From positions 3,293,501-3,357,500 of the forward strand of contig NC_064012.1 of NCBI RefSeq assembly GCF_932276165.1: a stretch of 64,000 nucleotides of DNA. Direction: 5' to 3'. The DNA is from Plutella xylostella. Lineage: Eukaryota; Arthropoda; Insecta; Lepidoptera; Plutellidae. Shown here piece after piece: positions 60,137-64,000 of this stretch. The notes under the pieces were generated by a model that ran no database searches, was not told where the DNA came from, and saw nothing but the letters and a program-made list of their open reading frames with translations. The stretch's first letter is position 1. Each line of letters opens with the position of its first letter. Made by a program: the position numbers and the translations under genes.

Positions 60137-60756
60137 GGGCTAGTACGGGGCACATTTAAGACGTGACAAAAGTTTTGCGTTGCGCTCACTCACATCGCGC
60201 AGCCTCAAGAGCTAGCGTGACGGAGAACTTTTCTCTCTCTTCTGTTCTTCCTTGCCTTATCCTTATCTAGGGTCGGCTTTGTTCGTCATGTCACGCCATT
60301 TTACGCTATCCTCTGTCATATCCTCATTCACTCCACACTCTCTCATATTTTCTTTCACGCAATCAAGCCAAGTCTTTCTTGGGCTTCCTCTCTTACGCCT
60401 TCGCCTCGGGCCTCATTTCCAACACTTTCTTTATAACATAATCATCTTCTCTTCTCATAACATGCCCAAACCAAGAAAGGCGATGCCTTTTCATCTTCTC
60501 CCCTATAGGAGCCACTTTCATATTTCCCCTTATATACTCATTTCGTATTCTATCTTTTCTTGTAACACCACACATCCATCTCAACATTCGCATCTCTGTC
60601 ACATGCATCCTTTTCTCATTGCATACTTTGGTTGCCCAGCTCTCAGCCCCATACAACATCACCGGCCTTATGACGCTTTTATATATTTTGCCTTTGCTCT
60701 TAATTTTTTTTTAACTTTAACTTTTGTCACGTCTCAAATGCACCCTGTGCTAGCCC
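60137..60756. mobile_element. MITE with 38-bp inverted ends, interrupted by a LINE fragment
   Basis: The left end (gggctagtacggggcacatt, then taagacgtgacaaaag) and the right end read in reverse (gggctagcacagggtgcatt, then tgagacgtgacaaaag) match over about 36 bases with a few changes. Between them most of the DNA is an RTE-type LINE piece, so the original element was short. No target duplication is obvious. Confidence 0.7.
60267..60662 (-). pseudogene. RTE-type LINE reverse transcriptase C-terminus, frameshifted
   Basis: The frame from 60662 reads LYGAESWATKVCNEKRMHVT, then EMRMLRWMCGVTRKDRIRNE, then GNMKVAPIGEKMKRHRLSWF and GHVMRR: the hallmark end of RTE-clade reverse transcriptases. Near 60395-60405 a frameshift breaks it. 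In a second frame it continues RGSPRKTWLDCVKENMREC through KADPR and a stop at about 60267. The catalytic domain is missing. The 234-codon + strand frame over the same DNA is antisense and not a gene. Confidence 0.9.
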
Positions 60757-62240
60757 TTCTGAGCCAATCGTTCATCCTCGCATTGCTCTGCATATCGCTC
60801 TACATACATGCACGGTCCCGGAGTCCAGTTTCGACAAGCATAGCCTGTGGAGCTATCCAACCAGACATATTTAATTATTCAGGCAGGCTTCCAGTGCAGC
60901 GCACACAGTACTTTTGGCAAATCAGTACACAGCTTCGGTCAGCCCAGGAGGGTTGACTCTATACTGACGAAAAACGAACGAACGAGAGCTGCTGTGCAAT
61001 CGGCACTTGTAAATACAACGTTCGCGCAGCAGCACTCTGACAGCCACGGCAGTCAACAGTAATGTTTAAATATGCAACGGATGGTGACAATATTCGTGGT
61101 CAATAGTAGCGTATTTGAGGGCATCAACTTTACTTACCCATGTCAACACTTAAAATTATTTGTTGAAAATTCGACTTTATGACAACGACGACTCGTGAAA
61201 TGTTTGCCTTAAAAATCTTTACAAGAAGTGTAATTCCTAATTTTTATCAATATTTTTACTATAGCCAGCGTTTTTTTTAAATAAAATTCAAAACTATTAA
61301 AAATCCAATTCTAAAACACATATGTATGCTTCCAACCTCGAATACCGAAGGTCAACAGAAATCAGACCAAAATAGTGCTATTCATATTTTTTGCATACAT
61401 TCCAGCTTCAGCAAAAGAATAGGAAAAATTCAATATCGCCGGCCAACGAATAACGATGGCTTTTTCATATGAGTTTTAGCTTGTTGATTTACTATACGCC
61501 CTCTCGTTCGCTCCACAGTTCACTAGATATCAACCACAAACTATTTGCTTCTAGTTCTCATCCAATAAAGTTTTAAATTAAGTCTTTAAATAGCACGTAG
61601 GTACTCTATTACAATATACCTTAAGCTTCATAATGTACCGGATTTAATAAATACGGAATGTCTTCATGAGAATAATAATAAGAGCGGACCAACAGTAAAC
61701 CGGTGATCAGGGTTGTTATTTTTTTGTAAACAAACTTTAAAAACAAAATGAATCAAATCAAGTAATTTTTGAAAATAGAATGCGTCGGTTAATTATTTTA
61801 ATTCGATCATTTTGCAAATTATCATTTTGAGCTTGGAGCAGTAACATTGATCTACTTCCACTCGAAACATTCCACACGTTACAAATAATCTGTCCTTCAA
61901 AGAAAAAAAATCGTGTTAAAAATATCGCACACACAGAAACTTAAGGTTGTGCGTTCAGAGACCGCCCCCGCCAGGTCTCAGTGCCTGAAGGGCGATCATC
62001 GCGCTTCGCCACGTATTCAAATGCACACACAACACGAATGAAAATCCAGAGCACAGCTCAAAGAGATTGGAAATAGACTGCAGAAGAATGGAGCGCATTG
62101 TGTCGTCGACAATAGACAAGTTTGTAAAACATCGATACTGGTACCTGCCTGGCCGGGCTACCGTTATTAATCTGTGTGAGATGCTGGCAGTACTTGTATA
62201 AAAATACATATTTTTTCTGGTGGCACCACTAAATAATAAT
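60757..62240. other. No recognisable gene
   Basis: Open frames are short. A slightly GC-richer patch at 61950-62170 keeps frames open on both strands (101 codons on -). It includes a possible short - strand exon between an acacag acceptor and a gtacc donor (near 62146-62172), but nothing ties it to a protein family. Confidence 0.4.
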
Positions 62241-62485
62241 AATATGTGGGGACATCTCACACACGGCTATCCGACCCCAAGCTAGGCAGAACCTGTGTTA
62301 TGGGTGTCGGACAGCTGATATATCTACACAAATACATAGATAGATAGATATTAAATATAAATATCAACACCCAAGACCCGAGTACAAATATCTGTGTTTA
62401 AATAAATATCTGCCCCAGCCGGGAATCGAACCCAGGACCTTCGGCTCAGTAGTCAGGTCACTAACCACTACGCCATTCGGTCGTC
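62241..62485 (-). mobile_element. tRNA-derived SINE, body type 2
   Basis: It is the same family as 26380-26624, with only a handful of differences. It has an intact head (gacgaccgaatggcgtagtg), the B-box region (here gggttcgattccc), an ATAG microsatellite and the end gatgtccccacata. Its head abuts the MITE at 62485-62591. Confidence 0.88.
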
Positions 62486-62591
62486 AATATTATACAGAGT
62501 GTTGCAAAAGTGGTATACTAAGCCTAAGGGTGTGACTCAGGTGGTCAATCTGTAAAACGGAACCAATTTTGCAACATTCTGTATAATATTG
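62485..62591. mobile_element. Hairpin MITE (about 107 bp)
   Basis: caatattatacagagtgttg on the left and caatattatacagaatgttg on the other strand at the right continue as caaaa in both, giving 25 bp with one mismatch. The interior has agtggtatactaagcctaag and gtgactcagg, shared in pieces with 17631-17681. It lies directly against the SINE head. Confidence 0.8.
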
Positions 62592-62798
62592 AAATGTTAA
62601 TGCAGGTATATTGATAAACTCTTCTCATTAATATTGGTTTGTGTGGCATTTACAGTTGCCCTTGAACTGCATTATTGCTCCGGTGTTTTTAGCAAGTGGT
62701 ACTCAGCATTATTGGCCACATTTTCAGGCACTGCCACTTCATGAAACGTATAAAATTAATATGGACATTACTGTTAATATCAGGGGATAGATATACTT

Positions 62799-63053
62799 TG
62801 ACTGTCCATTGATGTAGTGGTTAGTGACTCTGACTGCTATGCCGAAGGTCTCGGGTTCGATTCCCGGCTGCTGCAGATATTTGTTTAAAGACAAGACATT
62901 TGTACCCGGGTCTTGGATGTTGATATTTATATTTTATATGTATCTATCTATGTATTTGTGTAGATATATCAGCTGTCCGATACCCATGTTACAGGCTCTG
63001 CCAAGCTTGGGGTCGGATGGCCGTGTGTGAGATGTCTCCACATATTATTATAC
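62799..63053 (+). mobile_element. tRNA-derived SINE, body type 2, diverged copy
   Basis: The head is gatgtagtggttagtgactc and the B box GGTTCGATTCCC. The body contains ggtcttggatgttgatattt, an ATCT microsatellite and the end gatgtctccacatattatta. More changes than in the other copies suggest an older insertion. It faces head to head with the copy at 62241-62485. Confidence 0.88.
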
Positions 63054-64000
63054 ATCGCCAAGCTTCATTAATTTTATCTTACAGTGCGCAGGAGTGGCAT
63101 GGTGGAACAGAGTCGTACGTTTCGAATGTCTGCTGTAACATTTACAGCCCTATTAAAATTTTAAGACCTAACAAAGTAATAAATATCACAATTCGGGTTA
63201 ATCAGTTTGCAGAACCGAACAAAAAAGGCTAATCTCAAAATTTCACAAAGTTTAGTTACAGTAATAGTAAGATAAAAAATAATTATGTTCTATAGAATGA
63301 GAACAAAAATGTCGGATCGGATATCGGGTGAGGCGATTTGTTGATTAAATTTTACTACGTCCAAAACCAAACCAATATCTACGTGTATCGTAAAACACTA
63401 CCGATATCTCCCATAAGATACATGAGAAACGTCACAATTTAAAGCATGTATCTGAATTGGTTGCGGTTCGATAAGGCACTAATTATGGTTGTTTATCGAC
63501 TGCAAATGGCTTTTCCTACAATCCATTCAAAGGTATTACACCTAATAACCAATTACCCTGTATACAGAGGGTCTCGTTGTCTCACTTCCACGGACCTGTC
63601 AAGAAATGTAACACTCTAATATGATTTCAGACAGACACACATAATTTATGCACGGGTCGTTTGAATTGCGCAGCGTAGGAGGATGCCGAGATACTTAGCA
63701 CGTGTATATTTCAAGTATAAGCAGATTATAGACGTTAACAAACAAAATGAGAACTAATATTTTCTATTGCCCGTTTTTTTCCCCATCAAAAAACAAGTGA
63801 AGCCTTCTCAGAAGATTGTTATTTTGTGTGAAGTACCTAAATGTATATGATTTTGAAGGATCTTACGGGCTCGTTAGGAATATTTCAACAACATAAGGGT
63901 ACTTGATATTTGGAATTGCCTTGAACAGTATGTACGATTGGGGAGGTTTTCTTTGTATTTGTTATCAGCCATGCTCTAATAGGCACTTAACTTGCTAAGA
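63054..64000. other. No recognisable gene
   Basis: Nothing beyond short chance frames was seen. The stretch is AT-rich with no clear repeat. Confidence 0.45.

Noticed and set aside
60252..60956. A 234-codon + strand frame
   Set aside because: It is antisense to a clear RTE reverse transcriptase fragment on the - strand and is rich in Ser, His and Phe as expected for the reverse reading.

Overview
This is a nuclear window from an insect, most likely a moth or butterfly. It is AT-rich and mostly non-coding. It carries short spliced exons with GT/AG introns, tRNA-headed SINEs and many small hairpin transposons of the kind common in Lepidoptera, and short runs such as taggtacctac are frequent. 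I could not run a homology search, so the order is inferred.

Two protein-coding genes can be rebuilt exon by exon. (1) On the + strand, 31022-32474, a complete four-exon gene encodes a 146-residue BLOC-1 subunit 2 (BLOC1S2/Blos2), a small subunit of the complex that builds lysosome-related organelles. (2) On the - strand, 37657-58319, thirteen exons with matching splice phases encode at least 688 residues of a class I facilitative glucose transporter (Glut1). Its 12-helix transporter core is preceded by about 130 residues of predicted coiled coil; the true N-terminus was not found. The two genes converge, tail to tail, across about 5.2 kb that holds a very GC-rich island (35461-35660).

Layout: 1-22118 holds no recognisable host gene, only MITEs, two SINEs, a LINE 3' end and a decayed CR1-type LINE reverse transcriptase. 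22119-30658 is one LTR-bounded element of about 8.5 kb: two 267-bp LTRs that look identical by eye, a 4-bp target duplication (CTAT), a broken gag remnant containing GA-rich minisatellites, a nested TA-flanked MITE, a nested SINE, a LINE fragment and a 74-bp minisatellite, with no pol seen. It ends about 370 bp before the BLOC1S2 start codon. 30659-37656 holds BLOC1S2 and the convergent spacer. 37657-58319 is Glut1, whose large introns are full of hairpin elements. 58320-64000 holds a MITE interrupted by an RTE-type LINE fragment and two SINEs of one family facing head to head.

The two genes have no evident functional link. No operon-like, CRISPR or bacterial system is present. The points most worth a second look are the LTR element with near-perfect LTRs but a broken interior, and the coiled-coil extension of the glucose transporter.
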